Assembly: GCF_947500995.1 (NCBI RefSeq)
Contig: NZ_CANMUA010000009.1
Location: forward strand, 1-64,000
DNA from: an uncultured Serinicoccus sp.
GTDB lineage: Bacteria; Actinomycetota; Actinomycetes; Actinomycetales; Dermatophilaceae
Reading direction: 5' to 3'
Length of the DNA stretch: 64,000 nt
Below are positions 1 to 8,179 of this stretch, piece by piece. The first letter of the stretch is position 1; the number at the start of each line of letters is the position of its first letter. The notes beneath the pieces were generated by a model that saw only the letters and a list, made by a program, of their open reading frames with translations, was not told the origin of the DNA and made no database searches. Position numbers and translations under genes: made by a program.

Positions 1-250
1 CCGCGTCCTCGTCCGGCACACACGCCGGAGACGACGACCTCAGCTACCGCGCTACACCACTATGCGGGACTCAACTGTCTACAGACGGAGGCCATCGACT
101 CAGCCGTAACGCGGTGCGCATTTGCCTCCTGTTCCACAGCTGCCTCGAAGGGGCCACGGATCATCAGCGGCGATGCTGACTGACCCGGATCGCTCACTCG
201 TGGGTTTCCTGGTCCTAGGCGTCACGATGCTGGCCCTCTACCCTTGACAC
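1..250. other. Intergenic, no gene seen
   Basis: No reading frame with actinobacterial codon bias is present on either strand. The sequence is less GC-rich than most of the window. A TTGACA-like hexamer lies only a few bases before the ATG at 251, too close to be that gene's -35 box. Confidence 0.5.
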
Positions 251-571
251 ATGAGCACCGTCACGTCCGAGAGCACCGCCCTCCGTGCGGTGGTCGTTGC
301 TCATCGTGACGCTCTTGAGCAGATCCTCGAGCGCTACGGTGCGACCAATCCAAGATTGTTCGGCTCGGTAGCCAGAGGCGACGCGACGGCGGACAGCGAC
401 GTCGACCTTCTCGTGGATCTGCTGCCGGACATAGGGAACCCCCTCCTGCGCGTGGCGGGCATGGGTGAGGAACTCAGCGACGTCTTCGGCCGCCGCGTCG
501 ATGTGGTGACGCCGACCCTTCTGCGCGCTGAGGTGTCGAGTACTGCGCTCAGCGATGCGGTGCCGGTGTGA
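251..571 (+). CDS. mntA: MNT-domain nucleotidyltransferase, probable antitoxin of a HEPN/MNT pair
   Basis: A 106-residue minimal nucleotidyltransferase. The signature G-S-x-x-R-G at residues 38-43 is followed by S49-D50-x-D52, the Pol-beta-type metal site, so the active site looks intact. MntA-type enzymes neutralise a partner HEPN RNase by adding AMP to a tyrosine next to its active site. The stop overlaps the GTG start of the HEPN gene (GTGA, 568-571), so the pair is translationally coupled. The role follows from family knowledge plus the neighbour. A solitary nucleotidyltransferase of other function is unlikely given the coupling. Confidence 0.88.
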   Translation: MSTVTSESTALRAVVVAHRDALEQILERYGATNPRLFGSVARGDATADSDVDLLVDLLPDIGNPLLRVAGMGEELSDVFGRRVDVVTPTLLRAEVSSTALSDAVPV

Positions 572-888
572 CGCGATCCGAGCAGGAACGCTTCGCCGAC
601 ATCCTGCATGCGATCGAACGATGCCAGGGCTACACCCAGCATCTTGCGTCCGGCGAGCTCCAGGGGATGGCCTATGACGCGGTGCTGCGCAACTTGGCCT
701 TGATCGGGGAGGCGGTGCGGGTACTTCCTAGCGAGACGCGCGATCGGGCGCCGGAGGTCCCATGGGGAGCAACCGCGGGACTGCGCAACGTCGTCGTGCA
801 CGAGTACTTCCGTGTCGACGCCGAGTTGATCCTCGACATCGTCGACAACCAGCTCGGTCCCTTGGCCGATCGCCTCCGTCAGCTGTGA
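568..888 (+). CDS. hepT: HEPN-domain (DUF86/HepT-like) toxin
   Basis: A 106-residue, all-helical DUF86 protein. The HEPN catalytic motif R-x4-H-x-Y is visible as R73, H78 and Y80 (RNVVVHEY). In HepT toxins R and H cleave RNA and the tyrosine is the target of AMPylation by the partner MNT protein. It starts at GTG 568, overlapping the antitoxin stop by 4 bp, so antitoxin comes first. All three key residues are present, so the toxin is expected to be active. The cellular target (tRNA or mRNA) cannot be read from sequence. Confidence 0.88.
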   Translation: MTRSEQERFADILHAIERCQGYTQHLASGELQGMAYDAVLRNLALIGEAVRVLPSETRDRAPEVPWGATAGLRNVVVHEYFRVDAELILDIVDNQLGPLADRLRQL

Positions 889-1280
889 AGGACCTGTCTC
901 GTGGGGGAAGGTGCCGAATCCGCCGATCAAAACTGACACAGGGCTGACACGGGGGAGTGTCCGCGAGCATCCATGCTGGTCAGAGCGTTAGCGAGGAGTT
1001 TCCCGCCACCTCCACCCACGTGTCTCACGCTGTGCGGCTTGTCGCACCGCAGCCCTCAGAATCCGCACCAGGACGCGGATCTGGGGGTTTCGTGTTGGGG
1101 ACAGATGGCCGTGTCGAGACACGAAACGCCAGATTTCTGGCACACAGCTGTCACAGGCGTGGGGTTCGTTGTCAAACATCGGTCACTCAGCGGCGCTGTT
1201 CCGGTCGGCCACAGCGTGATTCTCGAGATTCTCATGGTGACTCCCAGGAGTGGGATATGCAGGAGGGTTCAGCGGGACAG
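889..1280. other. Intergenic, with inverted repeats and a possible insertion-sequence scar
   Basis: About 390 bp without a convincing gene. A perfect 9-bp inverted repeat GTTTCGTGT (1087-1095) / ACACGAAAC (1119-1127) encloses 23 nt, and CCAGA/TCTGG follows at 1129-1140. Near 905-950 a stretch with two CTGACAC copies (933 and 944) resembles insertion-sequence termini, but no transposase remnant is present. Open frames across the region are composition artefacts. Confidence 0.35.
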
Positions 1281-2021
1281 TCAGCGCCGGTGCACCACGA
1301 GTCCGAGCCAGGTGAACCAGACGATCATCCCGAGCCCGAAGACGGATGTCGCGAGCTCGGAGGCGATGGGGATGACGGTAGCCATCCCGACGGCAGCCAG
1401 ACCCAGCGCGAGCCCGCCCAGGCCCGCAGAGAGAGAGCGGGTCCGCAAGATCCCGAGTCCGACCACGGCCACCCAGAGGGCTCCGGCGACCTCGATGCCA
1501 CCGCCGAGGGCGTCCTGGACCACGCTCGTCGAGACCCAAGTGTTGAGGGCGAGGTCGGGGTGTTCGGCCCAGAGGCTCACGGCGGCGTCTTGGGCGACGA
1601 GGGCGACGCTCCCGCTGGCGACGAGCAGTCCAGACCAGATCATCCCGAGTGCCGTGGAGAACCGGCCGAGAGCCGGAGCCGCGGCCAGACGCTGACCGAC
1701 CCCGAGTGTGACCAGCGCCATCGCAACCCCACCCACGAGGTAGAGAACCATGTACCAGCCAGCCAGCTCGGCGTGGTGGGCGCGCAGAAAGCTGAGTGAG
1801 CCAGCGGGGTCCTCCACGGGTGAGGTGAAACCGCGAGGGACAAGGTAGGCGGCCATGACGAGGAAGCCCAGAACATAGCTGCCGGCGACGACCTGGGCGG
1901 CGATGCCGCCGTCGCGGACCAGGGCGGGTGACGTTCGGTGCGGTGCGGTGCCCGCGGGGGCCGAAGCGTGCCCGGCCGTGGTGGTGGTGTCGGATGCGGT
2001 GGGAGCGGTGTGTCGTTTCAT
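1281..2021 (-). CDS. Multi-pass membrane protein, DUF4386-like
   Basis: A 246-residue protein with a polar, Thr/Ala-rich N-terminus of about 45 residues followed by roughly six hydrophobic segments. The arrangement resembles DUF4386 membrane proteins, whose function is unknown. The start is the ATG at 2021, preceded by a GGATGGAAG-type ribosome site. An upstream in-frame ATG would extend it by 32 non-hydrophobic residues and lacks such a site. It is divergent from the sensor kinase at 2151, which makes it a plausible target of that two-component system (inference). The family assignment is tentative; that it is a membrane protein is clear. Confidence 0.7.
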   Translation of the reverse strand: MKRHTAPTASDTTTTAGHASAPAGTAPHRTSPALVRDGGIAAQVVAGSYVLGFLVMAAYLVPRGFTSPVEDPAGSLSFLRAHHAELAGWYMVLYLVGGVAMALVTLGVGQRLAAAPALGRFSTALGMIWSGLLVASGSVALVAQDAAVSLWAEHPDLALNTWVSTSVVQDALGGGIEVAGALWVAVVGLGILRTRSLSAGLGGLALGLAAVGMATVIPIASELATSVFGLGMIVWFTWLGLVVHRR

Positions 2022-2139
2022 GCTTCCATCCTCGAAGGCCGTACTCCGCAACACATCGGAGCTCGGGCCTCTACGCTCTCGTCCCTTCGGCCATCCCGAG
2101 GCGACCGAAAGTTCCATGCGGCCGGCGGCGTCTGCGGCT

Positions 2140-2145
2140 TAACCT
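2140..2145 (+). promoter_or_regulatory. -10 box TAACCT of the sensor kinase gene
   Basis: TAACCT ends 5 nt before the ATG at 2151, so transcription should begin at or next to the start codon, giving a leaderless mRNA. Confidence 0.5.
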
Positions 2146-2150
2146 GAGGT

Positions 2151-3326
2151 ATGGGCGGAGGTGCGCTGCGCGCGCTCTGGGAGGAACCGCGGGCTGGCGC
2201 TCCGGCGGGGACAACGTGGTGGGACCGTGCCCTGGTCGCCGGGCTGATCCCGGTGACGGCGCTCGAGGCCGGGCTCCGCGGTGACGTGGTCTGGCCGGTC
2301 TGGAACGCAGCCTGGGCTCTGGTCTGCGTCGCCACGCTCCTGTGGCGGCCCCGCCATCCTCTTGCGATGCTCGTCGTGGCCTATGCCGCCCAGACCGTCG
2401 CCGGCGTCGTTCCTGCGCTGGCTGGGGAGCCCTACAGCGTCCTTAACGTCACCGCCGTCGTGCTGCTGCTGGCCTACTCGTTGGGGCGCTGGGCCAGCGG
2501 TCGCGGTGTGGTCGTCGGCAGCTGCTACCTACTGGTGGTCCACCTGGCACGTGAGCCTCTCTACGACTCCAGCGGATCCTCGATGGCGCTCGGCGTCGGC
2601 GCGCTCATGTTGCCGGTTGCTCTCGGTGCACTCATGCGATTCTGGGCCAGGTCTCAGGTGCGAGCCCGCGAGGAGATCCGGGCCCGCGAGCGTGAACAGC
2701 TGGCCCGCGACCTCCACGACACGGTCGCCCACCATGTCTCCGGAATTCTGCTGCACGCCCGCGCCGCGAAGGTTCGCGCCCGGACCGACCCGGACGCCGC
2801 CGCCGAGGCCATCGATGGCGTGGAGAGAGCCGCTGCGCGGACCCTGGACGACATGCGCGCGATGGTGGCCGTGCTGCGCCACGACGAGGAGACAGGCATC
2901 GGGAGTCGGACCCCGACCCACGGGGTTGCCGACATACCGCGACTCGCTCGGGACCAGGATCCCGGCCCTCGGGTCGTCGTCAACACGTCGGGCGATCTCG
3001 ACCGGCTGCCGGCCCCTGTGGAGTCGGCACTGTTCCGCGCGGCCCAGGAAGCGGTGACGAACGCTGGGCGTCACGCCCAGGACCCCACGGTGGTGTCAGT
3101 CGACCTCACCAGGGAGGGACCCACGGTGCGGCTGCGGGTGCACGACGACGGACGACCGGCCACCACGCGCACGCGACGGGCCAGCCCGTCCTACGGTCTT
3201 GCCGGCATGCGGGAACGTCTGTCCCTCCTGGGGGGCGAGGTTAGCGCGGGCCCTGATCCGGGGGGTGGCTGGAGTGTCGTGGCGACGATCCCGCTCGTCA
3301 CGGCCGAGACCGAGGCACGGTCATGA
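2151..3326 (+). CDS. Two-component sensor histidine kinase (HisKA_3/NarL type)
   Basis: A 391-residue kinase. Residues about 25-165 hold four to five membrane segments with no large extracellular domain, as in intramembrane-sensing kinases. The HisKA_3 dimerisation/phosphoacceptor box has the phosphorylated histidine at about 189 (RDLHDTVAHH). The HATPase part has the N-box (AAQEAVTNAGRHA) and a G-box (YGLAGMRERL). The gene overlaps the response regulator by 4 bp (ATGA at 3323). The signal is unknown; small membrane kinases of this kind often respond to cell-envelope stress or membrane state, and the divergent membrane protein may be its target or partner. Confidence 0.93.
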   Translation: MGGGALRALWEEPRAGAPAGTTWWDRALVAGLIPVTALEAGLRGDVVWPVWNAAWALVCVATLLWRPRHPLAMLVVAYAAQTVAGVVPALAGEPYSVLNVTAVVLLLAYSLGRWASGRGVVVGSCYLLVVHLAREPLYDSSGSSMALGVGALMLPVALGALMRFWARSQVRAREEIRAREREQLARDLHDTVAHHVSGILLHARAAKVRARTDPDAAAEAIDGVERAAARTLDDMRAMVAVLRHDEETGIGSRTPTHGVADIPRLARDQDPGPRVVVNTSGDLDRLPAPVESALFRAAQEAVTNAGRHAQDPTVVSVDLTREGPTVRLRVHDDGRPATTRTRRASPSYGLAGMRERLSLLGGEVSAGPDPGGGWSVVATIPLVTAETEARS

Positions 3327-3997
3327 CGTCGCCCGTGCGGGTGCTGATCGCGGACGACCAGGACATGGTCCGCGTCGGCCTCGCCACCATCCTCGGCGCC
3401 GATCCGACGATCGACGTGGTCGGAGAGGCGCGTGACGGACTGGAGGCCGTGCAGCAGGTGCGGTCGCTGCGTCCTGACGTCTGCCTCTTCGACATCCGGA
3501 TGCCGAACCTCGACGGCATCGAGGCCACCCGACGGGTCGCCGGCCCTGAGGTCAGGGACCCCGTGCCCGTCATCGTCATCACCACCTTCGACCAGGACGA
3601 GTACGTCTACGACGCACTGCGGGCGGGCGCCCGCGGCTTCCTTCTCAAGGATGCCGATCCCGATCTCCTGGCTCGCGCCATCAGATCCGCCGCGACGGGC
3701 GAGGCCCTGATCGCGCCCGCCGTCACGGCTCGGCTTCTGGCGACCTTCGCCTCGTCCCGCGGCGAGCAGACGGCCGAGCCTGTCGATCCGCTGACCCCGC
3801 GAGAGGAGGCCGTCCTCGATCTCGTCGCCGCCGGCCGGACCAACGGCGAGATCGCCGAGGAGCTCTACCTCTCGCTCAGCACCGTCAAGACCCACATCGG
3901 CGCGCTCATGGCCAAGCTGTCTGCACGCAACCGCGTCGAGCTCGTGATCTGGGCCTACGAGAGCGGCCGCATCGACGCTCGCAGGCACCACGCCTGA
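3323..3997 (+). CDS. LuxR/NarL-family response regulator
   Basis: A 224-residue regulator with an N-terminal receiver (D11/D12 metal site, phospho-acceptor D57 in LFDIRMP, T87/T88 switch and K109 in GFLLKD) and a C-terminal LuxR helix-turn-helix at about 157-215 (LTPREEAVLDL, STVKTHI). It is coupled to its kinase by a 4-bp overlap. All phosphorelay residues are intact. Probable targets are its own operon and the divergent membrane gene at 1281-2021 (inference). The 158 bp between this gene and the TetR gene holds nothing recognisable. Confidence 0.94.
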   Translation: MTSPVRVLIADDQDMVRVGLATILGADPTIDVVGEARDGLEAVQQVRSLRPDVCLFDIRMPNLDGIEATRRVAGPEVRDPVPVIVITTFDQDEYVYDALRAGARGFLLKDADPDLLARAIRSAATGEALIAPAVTARLLATFASSRGEQTAEPVDPLTPREEAVLDLVAAGRTNGEIAEELYLSLSTVKTHIGALMAKLSARNRVELVIWAYESGRIDARRHHA

Positions 3998-4155
3998 GCC
4001 ACAACAGCACCACGAGTGCGTCAGAAGACCGCCACACGGCAGTGCTCAGCCCACGCCCGACCACGACATCCACGTGAGGCGAGGTGCTCCTGTCCGCGCC
4101 ATGCAGCTCAACGCTCGACGGGGGCTGGTTCGCGGCTCGGCGACGACCCCGGCGA

Positions 4156-4824
4156 TCACGGGACACGAGCCTCGAGCGCGTCGAGGACGAGGTCGAGGCC
4201 GAACTCGAACTCGGCGCGGAAGTCGTAGCCGGGTTGCATCACATGTCGGGCGGTGAACTCGGCGAGGTGCGGGTAGGCGCCGTCGGGCAACGGTGTGATC
4301 AGGGCATGCGCGAGGTCGGCCATCTCGGCGCCTCCGGTGGCGGGCAGGCTTGCCTCCTGAAGGGCGAATCCGTAGACGTAGCTGTCCAGCAGGGCGTAGG
4401 CGTGGCCCGTCATGTCGAGTGACAACCCCCCTCGGCGCAGGCACCCGAGCACGGCGTCATGGTGGCCGAGGGTCTCGGGGAGGGCGTTGGAGCGGGACTC
4501 CATGAGGGGCACGGCCCAGGGGTGGCGACTGAGCACCTCCCGGGCTGACATGCAGCGGTGGCGCATGGCCGGCTTCCAGTCCAGATCGGCGGGCGGCCGG
4601 TCGATCTCGGCGAAGACGCGGTCGACCATCCCGTCGAGGATGGCTTCCTTGTTGGGCAGGTGGTGGTAGATCGTCATCGGCCTGGTCTCCAGGGCGTCTG
4701 CCAGCCGGCGGATGGTCAGGGAGTCGACCCCGATCCGGTCTGCGAGGGAGATGGCGCCGTCCAGCACCCGGTCGCGGGTGAGCCGCTGCTTGGTCGAGCC
4801 CACCGAGGTGTCAGCCGGTGTCAC
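4156..4824 (-). CDS. TetR-family transcriptional regulator (TetR_C class)
   Basis: A 222-residue repressor. The N-terminal helix-turn-helix spans residues about 12-58 (LTIRRLADAL, then MTIYHHLPNKEAI) and the C-terminal part has the long helical ligand domain of tetracyclin-repressor-like proteins. The start is GTG 4824, with a GGAGG 8 nt upstream; the frame stays open further upstream but without coding character. It is divergent from an NAD(P)-dependent oxidoreductase, and the shared spacer carries GTAC palindromes, so it probably represses itself and the oxidoreductase. The inducer is unknown, possibly an electrophile or quinone handled by the neighbour. Confidence 0.92.
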   Translation of the reverse strand: MTPADTSVGSTKQRLTRDRVLDGAISLADRIGVDSLTIRRLADALETRPMTIYHHLPNKEAILDGMVDRVFAEIDRPPADLDWKPAMRHRCMSAREVLSRHPWAVPLMESRSNALPETLGHHDAVLGCLRRGGLSLDMTGHAYALLDSYVYGFALQEASLPATGGAEMADLAHALITPLPDGAYPHLAEFTARHVMQPGYDFRAEFEFGLDLVLDALEARVP

Positions 4825-4856
4825 CGGGGCTGCCTCCGATCTGTTGCTTGCGGTCA

Positions 4857-4902
4857 GTACTAAGTACGAGTATCGTACACACCACAATTTGGTACAAAGT
4901 AC
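4857..4902. promoter_or_regulatory. Palindromic operator cluster between TetR regulator and oxidoreductase
   Basis: Three GTAC-based dyads lie side by side: GTAC-TAA-GTAC (4857-4867), the 15-bp palindrome GTACGA-GTA-TCGTAC (4864-4878) and GTAC-AAA-GTAC (4892-4902). They are AT-rich islands in the spacer shared by the two divergent genes, as expected for a TetR dimer operator covering both promoters. Confidence 0.75.
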
Positions 4903-4965
4903 GACCGGGAGACGATGATGCAGACGCACCACGAGCAGACGACCGACGGGATGGGAGTGACCACG

Positions 4966-5943
4966 ATGCGAGCGGTCACCCAACGGGCCTACGGATCGAG
5001 CGACGTGCTCCAGGTCGGCAGGGTGGACCGGCCCGCGATCGCCGCTGACGAGGTGCTGATCAAGGTCGCCGCGGCCGGGCTCGACCGGGGCGTGTGGCAC
5101 CTCATGACCGGCAGGCCATACCTGATCCGGATCATGGGTTACGGCTTCAGCAAGCCCAAAGGCCTGGTGCCGGGCATGGACGTCGCCGGTCGTGTGGCGG
5201 CAGTCGGTGACGACGTCACCCGGTTCTCCGTCGGCGACGAGGTGTTCGGTATCGGCACCGGTACCTTCGCCGAGTTCGCCGCGGCCAAGGAGTCCAAGCT
5301 CGTCCTCAAACCCGACACCGTCAGCGATGAGGAGGCTGCCGCGTCGGCGATCTCGGGGATCACTGCCCTGCAGGCGCTGACCACGGTCGGCCGGCTCGAA
5401 GGTGGCCAGAACGTCCTGATCATCGGCGCCTCCGGCGGGGTCGGGTCCTTCGCCGTGCAGATCGCCAAGGCGCTCGGGGCCACGGTCACCGGCGTCGCCA
5501 GCACCAGCAAGCTCGACGTCGTCCGGACCCTCGGCGCTGACGACGTCATCGACTACACCTGCCAGCACATCGACGATGGCGAACGCCGGTACGACCTCAT
5601 CATCGACACCGGAGGTCGCAACCCGCTCTCCCGCCTCCGGAGAGCACTTACCGCTACGGGCACGCTCGTCATCGTCGGTGGGGAGGGCGGTGACCGTCTC
5701 ACCGGCGGCATCGGACGCCAGCTGGGTGCGGCCCTGCTGTCGCTGTTCGTGCGGCAACGGCTCACGTTCTTCGTCAGCAGCGAGTCGCGCGAGGACATCG
5801 AGCGCCTCGCTGAGTACCTGGCGAACGGCGCCGTCACCGCCGCGATCGGCCAGCAGTTCACTCTCGAGGAGGTGCCCGGAGCCATCGCGGCGATGGAGGC
5901 CGGCACGCTCACCACCAAGGCTGTCATCACGGTCCACTCGTGA
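4966..5943 (+). CDS. NAD(P)-dependent alcohol dehydrogenase / quinone oxidoreductase (MDR superfamily)
   Basis: A 325-residue zinc-independent medium-chain dehydrogenase/reductase. The N-terminal GroES-like half carries the family pattern PGMDVAGRV and the C-terminal Rossmann half carries GASGGVGSFAVQIAK for NAD(P)H binding. Zinc-ligand cysteines are absent, which points to quinone oxidoreductase or enone reductase activity. The start at ATG 4966 is preferred because MDR proteins begin directly with the M-R-A-V-T-x-x-x-Y-G strand and a GGGAG lies 9 nt upstream; ATG 4915 or 4918 would add 17 or 16 residues and also has a ribosome site. Likely regulated by the divergent TetR protein. Confidence 0.9.
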   Translation: MRAVTQRAYGSSDVLQVGRVDRPAIAADEVLIKVAAAGLDRGVWHLMTGRPYLIRIMGYGFSKPKGLVPGMDVAGRVAAVGDDVTRFSVGDEVFGIGTGTFAEFAAAKESKLVLKPDTVSDEEAAASAISGITALQALTTVGRLEGGQNVLIIGASGGVGSFAVQIAKALGATVTGVASTSKLDVVRTLGADDVIDYTCQHIDDGERRYDLIIDTGGRNPLSRLRRALTATGTLVIVGGEGGDRLTGGIGRQLGAALLSLFVRQRLTFFVSSESREDIERLAEYLANGAVTAAIGQQFTLEEVPGAIAAMEAGTLTTKAVITVHS

Positions 5944-6060
5944 CGCGGAGCACCGGCAGCCTCGATTTGTCAGGGCCCCGTCCATGGCGTAGCGACCTTC
6001 CCCCGAGGACGCCACTGAACCACCGCGATCCCCGATGACGAACAGAGGAGACACGAGATC

Positions 6061-7548
6061 ATGTGGCGCTTTCCCGCCGTGGTTGCCCTGGCCGCCGTGG
6101 CCGTCGTCCCATCAGGTGTGTCGTCTGCCGCACCCGAGTCTGCCGCGGTCGAGGACGTCATCGATCGCCAGATGTCGGCGTCGGGGGTCCCAGGCGTGGC
6201 CTACGCCGTCGTCGCCGAGGGCGAGATCACCTCGCTCGGCGCGCGTGGAGTGCTCAGGCGTGGGAGCGACGCGCCGGTCACACCGGACACCCCGTTCGTC
6301 TCCGGGTCGATCTCCAAGAGCTTCACGGCCCTGGCCGTGATGCAGCTGGTCGAGGCAGACGACATCGACCTGGACGCCGAGGTCTCGCGGTACCTCAGCG
6401 ACTTCTCCGACCGACCGGCCGGCGCCGTCACGATCCGGCAGCTGCTCAGCCACACGAGCGGCTTCTCCACCGTGCAGGGAAACACGTCGCGGGTGCGGGC
6501 TACGGGTGGCGCCGACGACCTCGCCCGCCAGGTGGACACGCTGACGGAGGAGACCCCGGCGTATGAAGCGGGTGAGCGTTGGGAGTACTCCAACACCAAC
6601 TACCAGATCCTGGGTCGCGTCATCGAGGTGGTGAGTGGTCAGGAGTACCAGCGCTATGTGGCGGCCAACATCCTGGAGCCGGTCGGCATGGACCACAGCT
6701 TCGTCGCCGACGGCCAGGTCCACGTCTCCATGGCGACCGGGCACCGACCGTGGTTCGGGACCAAGAGACCCCTGCCCGCGAACACCACCGACCGGGTGAC
6801 GGCGCCCCAGGGCGGCATCGTCGCCAGCGCAACAGACCTGGGCAGCTACCTGCAGATGATGATGAACGGCCAGGACGACGTGCTCAGCGCCCAAGGCAAA
6901 GCGCAGATGATGCGACCGGCCGGCCCGGCATCGCCGTTCTACGGTCTCGGCTGGTTCATCGACCCGGCCATCCAGACGGTATGGCACTCGGGATCGACCC
7001 CCGGTGTAGAGACCCTCGCGACGATGGTCCCCACTGAGAACAAGGCGGTCGTGGTGCTGGTCAACGGCGGCAGTGGACTGGGATTCGGGGAGTCTGCTCC
7101 GCTGCTCGACGGCATCACGACCACGGCGCTGGGCCTGGACGACGACGCACACGGCTCCCAGGTCTGGCAGAAGGCCTTCTTCGTCTCCCTCGTGGCCCTC
7201 CCTGCCGTGTACCTGCTCAGCATGGTCTGGGCCTGGCGGCACCGCAGGGCGATCCGCGCCAAGTCCACGGCCGGCATCTCCGGCCGCTTCAGCCTGTGGT
7301 TCCCACTCCTCACCACACTGCTGGCGGCGTGGGCCATCTTCGCTCTCGTGCCGACCGTAGGAGGCGCGCCGATCCGCACCATACTGCTCTTCTCCCCAGA
7401 CTTCGGCGCGGCGCTCATCGCCACCGCGGTGACCGGCGTCGCGTGGGCAGCCTTCAGGCTCGCGGTGGCCTACACGGGCGATCAACGCCCATCCCGTCGA
7501 CACCTGCCTGATGAAGCCTCGCCCATCGCGTCTCGCGACAGATGGTGA
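6061..7548 (+). CDS. Serine hydrolase, class C beta-lactamase/PBP4*-like, with C-terminal membrane segments
   Basis: A 495-residue secreted enzyme. After a signal-like N-terminus (about 1-24) comes a beta-lactamase-fold domain with the nucleophile motif S-x-x-K (SISK), the Y-x-N motif (YSNTN) and an H-S-G third motif (WHSGS). The last 130 residues contain about three hydrophobic helices that would anchor it in the membrane with the catalytic domain outside. Homologues include D-amino-acid amidases, esterases and PBP-like peptidases; the substrate cannot be read from sequence. A GAGGAG site lies 10 nt before the ATG. It appears monocistronic. Confidence 0.88.
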   Translation: MWRFPAVVALAAVAVVPSGVSSAAPESAAVEDVIDRQMSASGVPGVAYAVVAEGEITSLGARGVLRRGSDAPVTPDTPFVSGSISKSFTALAVMQLVEADDIDLDAEVSRYLSDFSDRPAGAVTIRQLLSHTSGFSTVQGNTSRVRATGGADDLARQVDTLTEETPAYEAGERWEYSNTNYQILGRVIEVVSGQEYQRYVAANILEPVGMDHSFVADGQVHVSMATGHRPWFGTKRPLPANTTDRVTAPQGGIVASATDLGSYLQMMMNGQDDVLSAQGKAQMMRPAGPASPFYGLGWFIDPAIQTVWHSGSTPGVETLATMVPTENKAVVVLVNGGSGLGFGESAPLLDGITTTALGLDDDAHGSQVWQKAFFVSLVALPAVYLLSMVWAWRHRRAIRAKSTAGISGRFSLWFPLLTTLLAAWAIFALVPTVGGAPIRTILLFSPDFGAALIATAVTGVAWAAFRLAVAYTGDQRPSRRHLPDEASPIASRDRW

Positions 7549-7601
7549 CGCGGAACTGGGGGCTCTGTGCTGCATCCCAGGGCCTGCGCAGGCGGCGGGC
7601 C

Positions 7602-7640
7602 GTGTGCGCCTGTGGCCCTGAAGGGGCCATGACTGCGCAC
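7602..7640. repeat. Intergenic hairpin repeat, copy 1
   Basis: Nested dyad: outer arms GTGCGC/GCGCAC and inner arms TGGCCC/GGGCCA. A near-identical hairpin lies at 15931-15969. It sits in the 166-bp gap between the serine hydrolase and arsC, which point toward each other, so it may also work as a terminator. Confidence 0.6.
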
Positions 7641-7714
7641 GACGGGCCGCCGGGATAGCCGGTCTCTGCTCCCGAAACGGCCGTGTCGTCTCACCCGACA
7701 GGACGACGACGGCC

Positions 7715-8149
7715 TCAGACGGACGTCCCCTCACCGCTGACCTCGACCTCCAAGGAGATGAGCAGGTCGACGACCCGTTGGCGGATGGCGTCCCGGATGG
7801 GGCGCACGGCCTCGACGCCCTGGCCCGCCGGGTCGTCCAGCGGCCAGTCCTCGTAGCGCTTGCCGGGGTAGATGGGGCAGGCGTCGCCGCAGCCCATCGT
7901 GATGACGACGTCGGAGAGCTGCACGGACTCGGTGGTGAGGACCGTGGGACGGGCGTGGCTGATGTCGATGCCGACCTCGCGCATGGCCTCGACCGCGGCG
8001 GGGTTGACGGACCCGGCCGGCGCGGACCCGGCGGACCTCACCTCGACAGCATCGCCGGCGAGGTGGGTCAGCCACGCCTGCGCCATCTGGGAGCGTCCGG
8101 CGTTGTGCACGCAGACGAAGAGGACAGAGGGTCGGGGACTGCTGCTCAT
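7715..8149 (-). CDS. arsC: Arsenate reductase, low-molecular-weight phosphatase fold
   Basis: A 144-residue ArsC. The P-loop C-x5-R is at C13-R19 (CVHNAGRS), and the downstream MGCGDACPIYPG region supplies the cysteines typical of actinobacterial and thioredoxin-linked ArsC. It reduces arsenate to arsenite, which Acr3 then exports. It is last in the ars operon, 30 bp after the second arsC, and has no fused helical domain, unlike its paralogue. In actinobacteria such enzymes may use thioredoxin or mycothiol/mycoredoxin; the sequence alone does not decide. Confidence 0.93.
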   Translation of the reverse strand: MSSSPRPSVLFVCVHNAGRSQMAQAWLTHLAGDAVEVRSAGSAPAGSVNPAAVEAMREVGIDISHARPTVLTTESVQLSDVVITMGCGDACPIYPGKRYEDWPLDDPAGQGVEAVRPIRDAIRQRVVDLLISLEVEVSGEGTSV

Positions 8150-8179
8150 CGGTGCTCCTCGGGGGGCGGTGTCGGCGGG

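Noticed and set aside
957-1799. A 280-residue plus-strand open frame
   Set aside because: Most of it is the complement of the membrane protein at 1281-2021; acidic/His-rich shadow with no motifs.
4825-6054. Long N-terminal extension of the TetR protein
   Set aside because: It would run antisense through the oxidoreductase gene and the operator; GTG 4824 has a proper ribosome site.
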